Origin: Algoriphagus sp. Y33
GTDB lineage: Bacteria; Bacteroidota; Bacteroidia; Cytophagales; Cyclobacteriaceae
Direction of reading: 5' to 3'
DNA length: 64,000 nucleotides
NCBI RefSeq assembly: GCF_014838715.1
Contig: NZ_CP061947.1
Coordinates: 2,852,001 to 2,916,000, forward strand
Shown here: positions 17,302 through 26,903 of the stretch, one piece after another
How the letters are laid out: each line of letters starts with the position of its first letter
Position numbering within the stretch: the first letter of the stretch is position 1
Made by a program: the position numbers and the translations under genes
The notes under the pieces: model-generated
The model's input: only the letters and a program-made list of their open reading frames with translations
What the model was told of the DNA's origin: nothing
The model's database searches: none

Positions 17302-18690
17302 ATGAGCGAGCAACGAACAGGCAAAATCCTGATTGTAGATGACAATGAAGACCTCTTAAAGGCAGCAAAAATTTTCCTGAAGCGGCACTTTTCCCAAGTG
17401 GACACTGAGACCAATCCAGACCTACTTCCCATTCTCACACATAATGAGTCGTACGATGTGATCCTGCTGGACATGAACTTCACCAAAGATGTGAGTTCAG
17501 GACAGGAAGGATTCTATTGGCTTGACCGTATCCTTGAACTTGACCCTTCCGCAGTGGTGGTCTTGATCACTGCTTATGGGGATGTGAATCTTGCAGTAAA
17601 AGCCATTAAGGAAGGAGCTACTGATTTTGTCTTAAAGCCTTGGGAAAATGAGCGTCTGCTAGCAACATTGAATTCTGCCTTGCAGCTTCGCAAAAAGAAG
17701 ATGGAAGTGGATCTGCTGAAAGATCAAAAGCAAACCATGCAGCAGGATATTGACAATAAGTTCAAAGACATCATCGGCCAAAGTGAGTCAATGCAGAAGG
17801 TTTTTGAGACTATAGAACGAGTGGCCGTCACGGATGCCAATGTCCTGATTTTAGGAGAAAACGGTACGGGAAAAGAATTAATAGCACGGGCAATTCACAG
17901 ACATTCCCGCAGAAATAAAGAGGCATTTGTAGGAGTTGATTTGGGTTCTATCACACAGACGCTTTTTGAATCAGAGCTATTCGGCCATAAAAAAGGATCA
18001 TTTACCGATGCCAAGGAAGATCGTGCAGGCAGATTTGAGCAGGCGCATAAAGGAACACTTTTCTTGGATGAAATAGGAAATCTTCCTATGGCACTTCAAT
18101 CCAAGCTTTTGGCCGTTCTTCAAAACCGCCAAGTGACACGGGTTGGTGCAAACCGGCCAGTGGATGTAAATATCCGCCTTATTTCTGCAACCAATATGCC
18201 TATTCATAGTATGGTCTATGAAAGTGGGTTTCGTCAGGATTTACTTTACCGTATCAACACCATTGAGATTCAGCTTCCTCCGTTAAGGGAGCGCGTGGAG
18301 GACATTCCTCTTTTGGCAGATTATTTCATTGCTTTTTACACCAAAAAATACAACAAAGACATACGCAAAGCCTCCGACCCGCTCGTGAAACGTATGACTA
18401 AATATCACTGGCCCGGCAATATCCGTGAGCTACAGCACAGTATAGAGCGGGCGGTAATCATGTCCAACCATAACGTATTGCAGCCGGAAGATCTTTTTTT
18501 GCAGAAAATGAACCAGCCGGAACGTCAGGATGAATCCGTAAGCCTGGAGCACCTGAATATAGAAGATGTGGAACGCATCCTAATCCGCAAGGCACTGCAA
18601 AAACACAATGGCCATATCACCCGGGCAGCTGAAGAACTCGGCCTCACACGGTCCTCACTCTACCGCAGACTGGAAAAATATGGTTTATAA
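17302..18690 (+). CDS. Sigma-54-dependent response regulator, NtrC/AtoC type
   Basis: This 462-residue transcription activator has three domains. The receiver domain carries D13/D14, phospho-acceptor Asp57 (ILLD) and K112. The AAA+ domain has Walker A GENGTGKE (185-192) and Walker B GTLFLDEIGN (251-260). The Fis-type helix-turn-helix is at about 440-462 (ITRAAEELGLTRSSLYRRL). The sigma-54 contact loop reads GSFTDA (232-237) instead of GAFTGA; F and T are kept. It overlaps the histidine kinase gene by 11 nt and is divergent from the efflux genes, so it probably controls them in response to an envelope signal. Confidence 0.93.
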   Translation: MSEQRTGKILIVDDNEDLLKAAKIFLKRHFSQVDTETNPDLLPILTHNESYDVILLDMNFTKDVSSGQEGFYWLDRILELDPSAVVVLITAYGDVNLAVKAIKEGATDFVLKPWENERLLATLNSALQLRKKKMEVDLLKDQKQTMQQDIDNKFKDIIGQSESMQKVFETIERVAVTDANVLILGENGTGKELIARAIHRHSRRNKEAFVGVDLGSITQTLFESELFGHKKGSFTDAKEDRAGRFEQAHKGTLFLDEIGNLPMALQSKLLAVLQNRQVTRVGANRPVDVNIRLISATNMPIHSMVYESGFRQDLLYRINTIEIQLPPLRERVEDIPLLADYFIAFYTKKYNKDIRKASDPLVKRMTKYHWPGNIRELQHSIERAVIMSNHNVLQPEDLFLQKMNQPERQDESVSLEHLNIEDVERILIRKALQKHNGHITRAAEELGLTRSSLYRRLEKYGL

Positions 18691-20032
18691 GCGGTTTTCA
18701 CTTGGAGTTGGTTTACGGATATTCGGAATTATCGCATGTATTTACCTTGGACTTTGGCTATATTATAGTCAGGGACTTTGGTTGGCTCCCGCTATTTTGG
18801 GTTTGATCGCACTCATACAGATCGGTGAAATGATCTACTATGTCAATTCCATCAATCATAAACTCGCACGGTTTCTGGACTCCATCCGATATGCTGATTT
18901 CTCAAGTTCCTTCACTTCAGACAGTAAAATGGGCAAATCCTTCAGGGAGGTTAACTCATCTTTCAATGAAGTGATGGAGGTGTTCAAGCAAACCCGTGCG
19001 GAAAAGGAAGAACAGATGCTTTTCCTTCAGGTGATTATTCAGCACATCAATACCGGAATCATTTCTTTCAATGATGCCGGGAAAATCGGGGTGATCAATA
19101 ATGCCGCTAAGCATTTACTTCAGATTCCCCAATTTCGGGATATTACTGATCTGGGAAAGCTGTCTCCCAAGCTCCTGACGGATGTGATGGAAATGAAGCC
19201 TGGACAGCGGATTTCGAAAAAGGTCAATCCTTCCCTGCACCTGATCATACAATCCACTTCACTGAAAATGGGGGGGCATAGCTGGACATTGCTTTCACTG
19301 CAAAACATCAATGCGGAGCTTCAGTCCAATGAACTCGAAGCCTGGCAGAACCTGACCAAGGTACTTCGCCACGAAATCATGAATTCCATCACCCCGATTT
19401 CCAGTTTGGTAGAATCACTTCGGACAATTTTGGATGAGGACAGCTATGTGCAGCAGGAAGGTTTTCTGATCAAAAGAGACGGCTTCATGGATATGCAGGA
19501 GGGGTTGGATACCATTGCCAACCGCAGTAAAGGCTTAGTGAATTTTGTGAATGCCTACCGTGACTACACCAATATCCCTGTACCGAAAAAGGTAACCATG
19601 CCTGTAAGGCAGCTCTTTGAGAATGTACTCCATCTGATGAAGGAGGACTTAAAAGTGGCTGAGGTAAAAGTAGAAACGAAGGTTCGTCCCAGTGACTTGG
19701 AAATACACTGTGATCCCGACCAGATCACGATGATCTTGATCAATTTGGTGAAAAATGCCGCTGAATCCCTTCATAATCAAGCTGACCGTACGATATGGCT
19801 TTCAGCTATAGGTCAGGGAGATTTAGGGCTAATGATACAGGTGGAAGATGCCGGCCCGGGAATTATCCCCGAAGCTCTGGAGCGGATATTTGTTCCTTTT
19901 TATTCTACCAAGAAGACCGGAAGTGGTATTGGACTGGCGATCTCAAGGCAGATTATGAATCTCCACAACGGCAGTCTTCAGGTGACTTCCATACCAAATG
20001 AACGAACTATTTTCACGATGAACTTCAGGTAG
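18680..20032 (+). CDS. Membrane sensor histidine kinase
   Basis: With the start MVYKRFSLG at 18680 (11-nt overlap with the regulator) this kinase has 450 residues. Two membrane helices lie near 10-28 and 33-53 with almost no periplasmic loop, which suggests sensing within the membrane. A PAS-like stretch (about 115-210) follows, with the text NTGIISFNDAGKIGVINNAA. His231 lies in LRHEIMNSITP. The ATPase domain shows LINLVKNAAESL (N box), VEDAGPGI (G1) and GSGIGLAISRQI (G2). It is the cognate kinase of the upstream regulator. A frame beginning at 18608 lies inside the regulator gene and is rejected. Confidence 0.92.
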   Translation: MVYKRFSLGVGLRIFGIIACIYLGLWLYYSQGLWLAPAILGLIALIQIGEMIYYVNSINHKLARFLDSIRYADFSSSFTSDSKMGKSFREVNSSFNEVMEVFKQTRAEKEEQMLFLQVIIQHINTGIISFNDAGKIGVINNAAKHLLQIPQFRDITDLGKLSPKLLTDVMEMKPGQRISKKVNPSLHLIIQSTSLKMGGHSWTLLSLQNINAELQSNELEAWQNLTKVLRHEIMNSITPISSLVESLRTILDEDSYVQQEGFLIKRDGFMDMQEGLDTIANRSKGLVNFVNAYRDYTNIPVPKKVTMPVRQLFENVLHLMKEDLKVAEVKVETKVRPSDLEIHCDPDQITMILINLVKNAAESLHNQADRTIWLSAIGQGDLGLMIQVEDAGPGIIPEALERIFVPFYSTKKTGSGIGLAISRQIMNLHNGSLQVTSIPNERTIFTMNFR

Positions 20033-20040
20033 TCGAAGCC

Positions 20041-20066
20041 AATGTGAGTGTCTCACTCACATTTTA
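20041..20066 (+). terminator. Rho-independent terminator after the two-component operon
   Basis: A 10-bp perfect stem AATGTGAGTG / CACTCACATT with a TCT loop starts 9 nt after the kinase stop codon and runs into TTTAT. A second hairpin (GTCCAAGT ... ACTTGGAC, 20082-20103) follows and belongs to a dispersed repeat family. Confidence 0.7.
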
Positions 20067-20273
20067 TCATGGAAATATTTGGTCCAAGTCCGAAGACTTG
20101 GACTAATGCAGCTTTTCTTACCATAAAGTCACAAAGAGATCAAGCGAAAATTGCACGGGAACCGTCGATTATCAGATCGCGCTGCTATGTTTTTCTATGT
20201 GGCTATGTAGTAACCCATTTTTTACATCAAGTCCAGCTTCCGGAGAAGCAGGACAACAGTATTCCCGAACCAC

Positions 20274-22430
20274 TCAAAACTTATACATCGCCGTCACGCC
20301 GAAAGTCGCCGGATTGCCTAAATGCGCAGGGCCAAAATTGTATGCATAATCGATGTAAGTGGTATCAAATATATTCTTAGCCCAGAAAGAAAGCTCCATG
20401 GTATCGGTCATCACTCCAAACTTGGTATTTGCAATCTCATAAGCATCTTGTCTGATGGTATTTTCCAAGTTGAAAAACTGCTCCCCAAAATACAACCACT
20501 CCGCTCTCACTACCCACTTCAGCTGACTTGAGTAAAAGAACTGGGGTGTCCATTGCACTGCTACCATGGAAGTCACGTCGGGAGTAAAAATCTGTCTGTT
20601 GCCGGAGTAATCTACCTCACCGGATTCTCCGGGAAGCATCAACTTGTCAAAAGTCGCATGTGTATATCCGAAATTCCAGTCAATGCTTAAATTCCTCGCA
20701 GGAATTGTGCTTACCTCCCATTCTACTCCCGTGCTTGTCAGGTCACCGGCATTGGTAGTCACCACAATCGCATCCGGCAAGATCAAGCCCGGTATCTGAA
20801 CATCTGAAACAGTTGTTATAAATGCCGATAAGTTTACTCTTATTTTCCTGTTGAAAAAGTAGTTCTTACTTCCAATTTCAAAATTGTTCGAAAACTCAGG
20901 ATCGTAGGCAAACAAAGGTGGATTACTTGGATCCGAACCGATCTGCGTCAACCCTCCCGGCCTGAAACCACGGCTGTAACTACCATAAACCTCATTGGTA
21001 GTTGCCAGCTGATAAGCTAGGGCAACTTTAGGAGAAATCGCATTATAACTTACATTACCTGTAGTGTCCGGCTGAGTGACCATAGGATCACCCTGTCCAA
21101 AATCCATCTCCTGAGAAACAGTCAGCTTCTTTTTCTCATAATCCGAACGCAAACCACCGGTAAGTTTCAATCTATCAGTCAAGCTATAGCTAGCCTGTCC
21201 AAAAAAAGCGAATCCGTATCCGGTGGACACATTCGTATTGATGGTGGTGAAGTTGGAAATCGGAGAGCCAACCAATGCAGCATCATCTCCAAAGTAAATC
21301 CCCTGCCTGGTCGGAGCCTCAGAGTTGAAACCAAAGAACCCGACTTGCCAATTCAGCTTCTGACCGGTATTTGAAGAGGCCAATCTAAACTCCTGAGTCC
21401 AGACAGAAACAGTGTTCCAGTCCCTGCCATAATTATTTACTATGGAAACCCCGTCAATCGGAGAGAAATCTCCATCGATTGGAGTTTTGTAGTAGCGATA
21501 ATTGTTTTGATAAGCTGTCTGAGAAGAGAAATTAAGACTCGGACCCTCATTTTTGATTACCAGGGAAATATTTTGACTGTCGTCTACCATTTCCGTAATA
21601 GCATTTTGGTTGACCTCAAAAGGATTCTCCAACGCAGAATCTGCATTAGGTGCCAAAGAGAACGGTCCATTATTTCGTCCTGAATTGCTTTTGAAGTTTA
21701 GAATTGCTTCCCAGTTTTTGGCAAAAAGGTAATTCACATTTCCGGCTATCAACGTGTTCCTTTGCTTGTCAAAATCGCTGTCGTTGAAAAGATTGGTGTA
21801 ATATCCGTCCAGCTTGTCCGACAAAATTGAGACTCCCACATACACCTTGTGCGGAACCACCATAGTCTTCACCCCCGCCGCTATTCTGGAAAAGCCATAG
21901 TTCCCTATATCGGTACGGACAAAGCCTGAAAGTTTATCCGATTTCGGTTTGGTGATGATGTTCATGACACCTCCCATCGCATTTCTTCCATAAAGCGTTC
22001 CCTGCGGACCACGCAGTACTTCGATTCTCTCCACGTCATTGAGTAGGAAGAAGTATGTATCCAAGCCAAATTGATTTACGCCATCCACATAGGTCGCTAC
22101 TGCAGGCTCGTAAGAAGTGGTCGTAATACCTCGAATAGACATCACATTTCTATTGTCGCCCGGATTGGATGAGTATAGATTGGGAATGTATCCCCGAAGA
22201 TCTTTTGTCTGCCACAGATTCATTTCCTCCACCTTTCGGGTATCAAGCGCAGACACACTAAAAGGCACTTTTTGCAGATTTTCACTTTCTTTTTGGGCAG
22301 TCACGATGACTTCACCGAGCTGACTCTCAGGAATGGTGTCGTTCGTCTGTGCAAGAGAGATTTGAGTCACAATGCTTAATCCGCAGGCAAGAACTAGCTT
22401 CGCCAGAGTATGGGTATTGATAATTGGCAT
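20274..22430 (-). CDS. TonB-dependent outer-membrane receptor
   Basis: This 718-residue receptor takes up an unknown ligand across the outer membrane using TonB energy. A signal peptide (1-28) is followed by a TonB-box-like EVIVTA (39-44). The plug domain (about 45-160) has the conserved ends MSIRGI and VERIEVLRGPQGTLYGRNAMGGVMNI. A 22-strand barrel follows, ending in an aromatic residue (GVTAMYKF). Neither the N-terminal carboxypeptidase-like domain nor a SusD partner is present, so it resembles siderophore/vitamin-type receptors rather than SusC. It is convergent with the kinase gene, and its own upstream region is long and repeat-bearing. Confidence 0.92.
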   Translation of the reverse strand: MPIINTHTLAKLVLACGLSIVTQISLAQTNDTIPESQLGEVIVTAQKESENLQKVPFSVSALDTRKVEEMNLWQTKDLRGYIPNLYSSNPGDNRNVMSIRGITTTSYEPAVATYVDGVNQFGLDTYFFLLNDVERIEVLRGPQGTLYGRNAMGGVMNIITKPKSDKLSGFVRTDIGNYGFSRIAAGVKTMVVPHKVYVGVSILSDKLDGYYTNLFNDSDFDKQRNTLIAGNVNYLFAKNWEAILNFKSNSGRNNGPFSLAPNADSALENPFEVNQNAITEMVDDSQNISLVIKNEGPSLNFSSQTAYQNNYRYYKTPIDGDFSPIDGVSIVNNYGRDWNTVSVWTQEFRLASSNTGQKLNWQVGFFGFNSEAPTRQGIYFGDDAALVGSPISNFTTINTNVSTGYGFAFFGQASYSLTDRLKLTGGLRSDYEKKKLTVSQEMDFGQGDPMVTQPDTTGNVSYNAISPKVALAYQLATTNEVYGSYSRGFRPGGLTQIGSDPSNPPLFAYDPEFSNNFEIGSKNYFFNRKIRVNLSAFITTVSDVQIPGLILPDAIVVTTNAGDLTSTGVEWEVSTIPARNLSIDWNFGYTHATFDKLMLPGESGEVDYSGNRQIFTPDVTSMVAVQWTPQFFYSSQLKWVVRAEWLYFGEQFFNLENTIRQDAYEIANTKFGVMTDTMELSFWAKNIFDTTYIDYAYNFGPAHLGNPATFGVTAMYKF

Positions 22431-23085
22431 AATAGGATTGGGACAGTTTCAGCTACGAATTTAAGGGTAGTAGGATTAAAATCCCGATAAAGAGTGACTA
22501 TTTCCGATTTCTGACCCACCTGCTAAATAATTCCGATTTTATTTTCCTTTGGTCGATTGTTGATCCATACTTTTTGTGGAGTAGACGATGTGGTAAATCA
22601 ACCCAGTGTAAGTTCCCACAAATCAGGTCTTGGTAAAAAAACGGATGATTGAATTTCCGGATTTTGGATGGTTTTGACTATTGGTTTTAAGTTCTAAGAT
22701 TAGTTCGACACCTTTCAAGATCGGAAGTTTGGCGGATTGAAAGGGATTGAAGTTCCAATATGATTGGCTATAATTTTTGTTTGGAGAAACATTCTCCCGA
22801 AATCGCTACACTCATCCGGGAATGGCTAGCCGGGGTCGTTTTTTGTTGACCCATATGATCGATTCGGAATGACCACGTAGTGGTCGAACCTTTCAATAAC
22901 CCCGGTGCAACCGGGGGAATGGAAGGATGCGGACGACAACCCCGAATGGGGTTGAACTTTTGCCAAGACAAGAAGTCTCTTTTCCCCTTTTAGTCCCGAT
23001 AGCTGAGGAGGGGGAATTGCCAAATTTGAACCTCTAGCATTAATTCAAAACATGTACTTGCAGTTAAGGGGATACTCATATACCC
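22431..23085. repeat. Intergenic region with three palindromes
   Basis: No gene is supported in this 655-bp stretch. The part next to the receptor gene is AT-rich and presumably holds its promoter, which I cannot define. Further on there are perfect hairpins at 22871-22885 (GACCAC/GTGGTC), 22900-22916 (CCCCGGT/ACCGGGG) and 22937-22954 (CAACCCC/GGGGTTG). The palindromes share the context GTCGAACCTTT / GTTGAACTTTT, which marks them as one repeat family. Confidence 0.65.
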
Positions 23086-24708
23086 CTATATCAAAACCTT
23101 CGGCTCCAGCCAAATCATGGTCAAAAGCATCAAAAACATTCCCAGCCAAAGCCAATCGGATACTTTCCTTGTCGAAGTAAAACTATTGGCGGAGGTTTCT
23201 TGCTTTGTATGGGATCGCAAAAAATCAGCCCGTAATTTCTCAGTCCTCAAACTTGGCCATGCATCCGTAGCATAACTGTAAAACTCTAAACTATCAGCAA
23301 CTGAAACCCATCCGGAATCCAAGTTTACAAACTTTCCGGTTTTGGAGAATGGGTTCACCAGAGATGGCTGAAGAAAAACTGAATCAGAGTCAATATAAAT
23401 AAAGTCATCTTGAAAATCTTCATGATTTATACGAATCTCAACTTGCATTCCCGCAAAAGTAGGTTGCGGAATCTCAACGGATCCTGATTTCCGGGGAAGC
23501 ATCACTCCGAGAATTTCCTCCCAAATCTCCTGATACCTCAAACTATCCCCGGCCAATTTGAGTGGAAAAGTCTTGCCAAGCAAACTTACGCCCACTTTGG
23601 CATTGCCGGTCTGCTGCATGGCAAACGCCTGGTCAAAAGACGATTTCTGTGCAATTGCATTCTCCATAGCATAAGGCAATGCTGTCAGCCCTTCCCCAAG
23701 TTCTCTGCTTTCTTCGGTTGTGGTTCGCTTAGTCTTAAAGTTGGTTCCAAATGCCTTATTAATTGCAGCGATATCATTCCCTGCCTCTCCCAAATTAATC
23801 ACCAAAACAGAAGCTCCATTATCGAAAGCATCCCGGGTAGATTTTTTGGCTAGTTGAGCCGGATCGATGATCAAGAACTGAAGCGAATCCGATTCAGAAT
23901 TTCCTGAGCTTATAATTGAGCTTTTTGAGATATCAATCCGTTCATTCACCTGCTCGCCTGAGTTGATCAGATGCTGCCTTAATGTCCTGATTTCGGCATC
24001 AGGAAAAGCAAATTGCAAATGGTATTGGACCGGCAAAGCAGCCTGCGTAAAGAAATTGATAGAACCAAGCAAACTATCATTCACCATCAAACTCAACTCA
24101 TTTCTTCCTACTATTTTTGCGGGAAATCTTAAGCGGAAGGCACCGGTATCGGGGTCTGTCACCGTTTCAGCCAGCGTTTCTCCTTGCTGGGCCAACGTGA
24201 TTCTTACCGAATCCCCTGTTTCGATTTTGCCATTTACTGCTTGCATTTCCCCGTCACGCAGCATCCCTTTCCATTCCAAAAATCGGATTGAACCATATTC
24301 AACATCTTGGATCCATCTGACATCTTTTGCAGTGAATTTCAATAAATCTGTCTGAGTGAAATCTGGGCCGAGGAGATAGACGGGGTTTCCCTGTCCCCCG
24401 TAATCGGCAATGGCCACAGTTTTTTTGATTCCCAGACTATCTTTCCAATAGCGTATCTTATCTTTTGAGATGGACACCGAATGAACCACTACTGCTTCGG
24501 CAGGCTGATCAGACTTCCATACCGGCTGAACCAGGTAAGCGATCAGCACAAAGGCAAAGAGTGCGTTAAGAGAGACCTTGACTGCTTTTCTCCACCCTTT
24601 ATGCTTGGACTTTAACGTCCAAAAAAGCTGAAAGCCGAATATGACCATAATTGCGCCGGCAAACACCCAAGCCCATGTCCAGGATATCAAAGGTTCGAAT
24701 TGAATCAT
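23086..24708 (-). CDS. Membrane protein of the MoxR/DUF58/BatA operon, function unknown
   Basis: I do not recognise a named family. The 540-residue protein has two N-terminal helices (about 9-28 and 41-58) and one C-terminal helix (WLWLGMFLMLLTMIWL, near 515-532). A large periplasmic-side region lies between, with a possible carboxypeptidase-regulatory/Ig-like fold near 150-210 (TDPDTGAFRLRFP) and a GATase- or vWA-like middle (LQFLIIDPAQL, ASVLVINLGEAG). The start is taken at 24708, which gives a 4-nt ATGA overlap with the upstream gene. Translational coupling and topology tie it to the BatA/MoxR machine. It is the last gene of the operon. Confidence 0.7.
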   Translation of the reverse strand: MIQFEPLISWTWAWVFAGAIMVIFGFQLFWTLKSKHKGWRKAVKVSLNALFAFVLIAYLVQPVWKSDQPAEAVVVHSVSISKDKIRYWKDSLGIKKTVAIADYGGQGNPVYLLGPDFTQTDLLKFTAKDVRWIQDVEYGSIRFLEWKGMLRDGEMQAVNGKIETGDSVRITLAQQGETLAETVTDPDTGAFRLRFPAKIVGRNELSLMVNDSLLGSINFFTQAALPVQYHLQFAFPDAEIRTLRQHLINSGEQVNERIDISKSSIISSGNSESDSLQFLIIDPAQLAKKSTRDAFDNGASVLVINLGEAGNDIAAINKAFGTNFKTKRTTTEESRELGEGLTALPYAMENAIAQKSSFDQAFAMQQTGNAKVGVSLLGKTFPLKLAGDSLRYQEIWEEILGVMLPRKSGSVEIPQPTFAGMQVEIRINHEDFQDDFIYIDSDSVFLQPSLVNPFSKTGKFVNLDSGWVSVADSLEFYSYATDAWPSLRTEKLRADFLRSHTKQETSANSFTSTRKVSDWLWLGMFLMLLTMIWLEPKVLI

Positions 24709-26903
24709 TGCAACTTGCTCCAAAAGGCTTTTTCGAGTTCTTTTTGTTTGAGAAAAGATGCATTCACACCTTCTCTTTGGGTTAGGAGAGGATATAGTTT
24801 TTGAAACAATTCCCTTTTTCCCTCTTCATCTATTTTTCCGGCATTCAACTCCTGCAATCTTACCAAAACAACCCAGTCCTGCATGCCTGAATAGTTCATC
24901 CTCGCCGTCCAGAGTTCACCAAGCTTTTGCACAGCGGCTTTGTCAAGCACCGAGAGCTCTGTCTTGGGCAGCATTCCCAACACTTCTGCGGCGAGTGGTG
25001 CCAAGCGGCCGGTAAGAGCCAGCTGATCAACTTTAATTTTGTTTTTCAGTTCATCCAGATCACCGGTTAACCGCTTCTCCTCCACCTTGATTGGAGGCGG
25101 ATCAAAGCCTGTCCGCTTCACATATACCCTTGATTTCTGTTGGACAGACTTAAGTAACTCAAGCGCTTTTTCTTGATAAGGGATTGCTTTCTCGGGTTCA
25201 AAGAGTCTGAGGTATAATTCAGATTGCCACATCTGTTGCAGCGCTGTTTTAAGCGTGGCTTTGGTAGACTCTTCGAAATAGGTATTTGTCTCGGCGTTTT
25301 GGTGATCGTGTATGTAAGATTCCATAATTCCCGCAAGGCCGTCTCCGTCATCACTATGGGGATTTGTGGCTACTTCCTCTCCATGGCTGTGATCATGAGT
25401 AGCGGTAGGCATAATCATATGATCAGTGATTCCTGCTTCACTTTCTTCGTCATGTCTATGCTCATAACCCTCCAATAGATTCTCCACATCTGAGGCTTCG
25501 ACCGTTCCTCCACCCGCATTGTCTTCAAACTCCTCACCCAAGTACTGACCATAGCGCAATCTGAGCATCTTCTGATCATAACCTATTTCATTGGAGATGA
25601 CGTTGAATTCACGCCCGGTGAGATTCTTTTTGTCTGCCAAGAGCTTTTGGGTATCGATGATGATCTGCCGCTGACTTCGGAAATAATCCGGCATGACATG
25701 TATGGCCATTCCGACCAGTTCCTCCTCAGTCATTCCTGCCGAATCCACATAGTTGATAAAATAGGTATCGCTTCTCGAAAAATTAGGTTCGGGCATCTTA
25801 TTATCCAGTGCCGCCCAATAGTAGTAGAGCTCATCACCGTGCTTAAAATCCAGTGCATTCAGATCCAGTTTTACCGACAGCTCTCTGGACTTGAAATCCC
25901 GCATAGGTATCGGGATTCTATTCTCCCGAAACTTCACATTTTCACCGGATCCACGTGCCAAAGTAGCCACCAAAAACACTTCCTTAACCTGAAAATCATC
26001 TGAGACTTTTGCAGTCACATGCATGATCTTAGGATCATTGGTGAAATGATAGGTATACAGTTCCTTATCCGAAGGCTGAATCACGGGAGCCAAATCCCGG
26101 ACAGCCTCCAACGTGAAATAATCAGACTCAAAGATAAGCTCATTATCCTTACTCGCACGAAGCGCATAAATTCCCGAATTCCTCACCCGGTCCCGGAGGA
26201 CAAACTGCTCCTGCTGCTTTGTAAACTGCAACCCATCCCCGTTGGAATTGATTAATTCCAATGAGAGATCACTGGCATTGGAAAGCGAAATAACCCATTC
26301 TATACCAGATCCTATTACAGCATTCACTTCAAGTGTGGATTGATTTACTTTTGGCAGACCGGTATATGCGGGTGGAATGATGGTAACTACTGCAGAAGTC
26401 ATCTCCACCGGCAGATCAGCCACGAAAACTTCTTCCGCTTTACTGTCCGGTTTGGCTTTAACGGGCGGGGATGCTTCTTCGGGAAAACTTATACGTGAAA
26501 GCCCATAGATACCCGAGACTAGAAACAAGGCGATCAGGAAAGGCCAAGTACTCTTGTACCACACCTTGATTTCCCCACCGCGGAAATTAGCATTTACCCG
26601 CTCCCACTGAAGCTGCTCAGCTATATTTTTGTTGGTCTTGTCGAGAAGTTGGAGACTGAATTCCAGGTCAGGAAACTGTAGATGCATCAGCTGAACAGCC
26701 TGAAGCCGCTTGCTCCGGAACAATCCCAATACGTATCCGCAAGCGATAAAACCCAGTAAAGCAATCAAACCTATAACCCAAACAGATGAGGTGAAAATCA
26801 TCCCAAACACTGCAACCGCCAGACCGGCGAGCGAGGATTTCAGCCCGGACTGCACATGCAATTGCGTCTCACTTTTGGCGATATAACGTACTATGCTGCT
26901 CAT
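24705..26903 (-). CDS. DUF4175-like membrane protein with a histidine-rich insert
   Basis: This 732-residue protein has helices near residues 25-65 and 120-137, then a long extracytoplasmic region. Its PPAYTGLPKVNQS and VSDDFQVKEVFLVATLARG stretches are typical of DUF4175-like proteins found with MoxR/BatA genes in Bacteroidota. An insert at about residues 480-535 is rich in His, Asp and Glu (YEHRHDEESE, ATHDHSHGEE, YIHDHQN) and could bind metal ions. The C-terminal third is helical and TPR-like (LRLFEPEKAIPYQEKALELL). It overlaps both neighbours by 4 nt (ATGA). The assignment to DUF4175 is by resemblance; the role within the MoxR complex is unknown. Confidence 0.75.
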   Translation of the reverse strand: MSSIVRYIAKSETQLHVQSGLKSSLAGLAVAVFGMIFTSSVWVIGLIALLGFIACGYVLGLFRSKRLQAVQLMHLQFPDLEFSLQLLDKTNKNIAEQLQWERVNANFRGGEIKVWYKSTWPFLIALFLVSGIYGLSRISFPEEASPPVKAKPDSKAEEVFVADLPVEMTSAVVTIIPPAYTGLPKVNQSTLEVNAVIGSGIEWVISLSNASDLSLELINSNGDGLQFTKQQEQFVLRDRVRNSGIYALRASKDNELIFESDYFTLEAVRDLAPVIQPSDKELYTYHFTNDPKIMHVTAKVSDDFQVKEVFLVATLARGSGENVKFRENRIPIPMRDFKSRELSVKLDLNALDFKHGDELYYYWAALDNKMPEPNFSRSDTYFINYVDSAGMTEEELVGMAIHVMPDYFRSQRQIIIDTQKLLADKKNLTGREFNVISNEIGYDQKMLRLRYGQYLGEEFEDNAGGGTVEASDVENLLEGYEHRHDEESEAGITDHMIMPTATHDHSHGEEVATNPHSDDGDGLAGIMESYIHDHQNAETNTYFEESTKATLKTALQQMWQSELYLRLFEPEKAIPYQEKALELLKSVQQKSRVYVKRTGFDPPPIKVEEKRLTGDLDELKNKIKVDQLALTGRLAPLAAEVLGMLPKTELSVLDKAAVQKLGELWTARMNYSGMQDWVVLVRLQELNAGKIDEEGKRELFQKLYPLLTQREGVNASFLKQKELEKAFWSKLQ

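Noticed and set aside
22768..23023. Overlapping small minus-strand frames rich in Pro and Arg
   Set aside because: They arise from palindromic GC-rich repeats; both strands and several frames are open there for the same reason.
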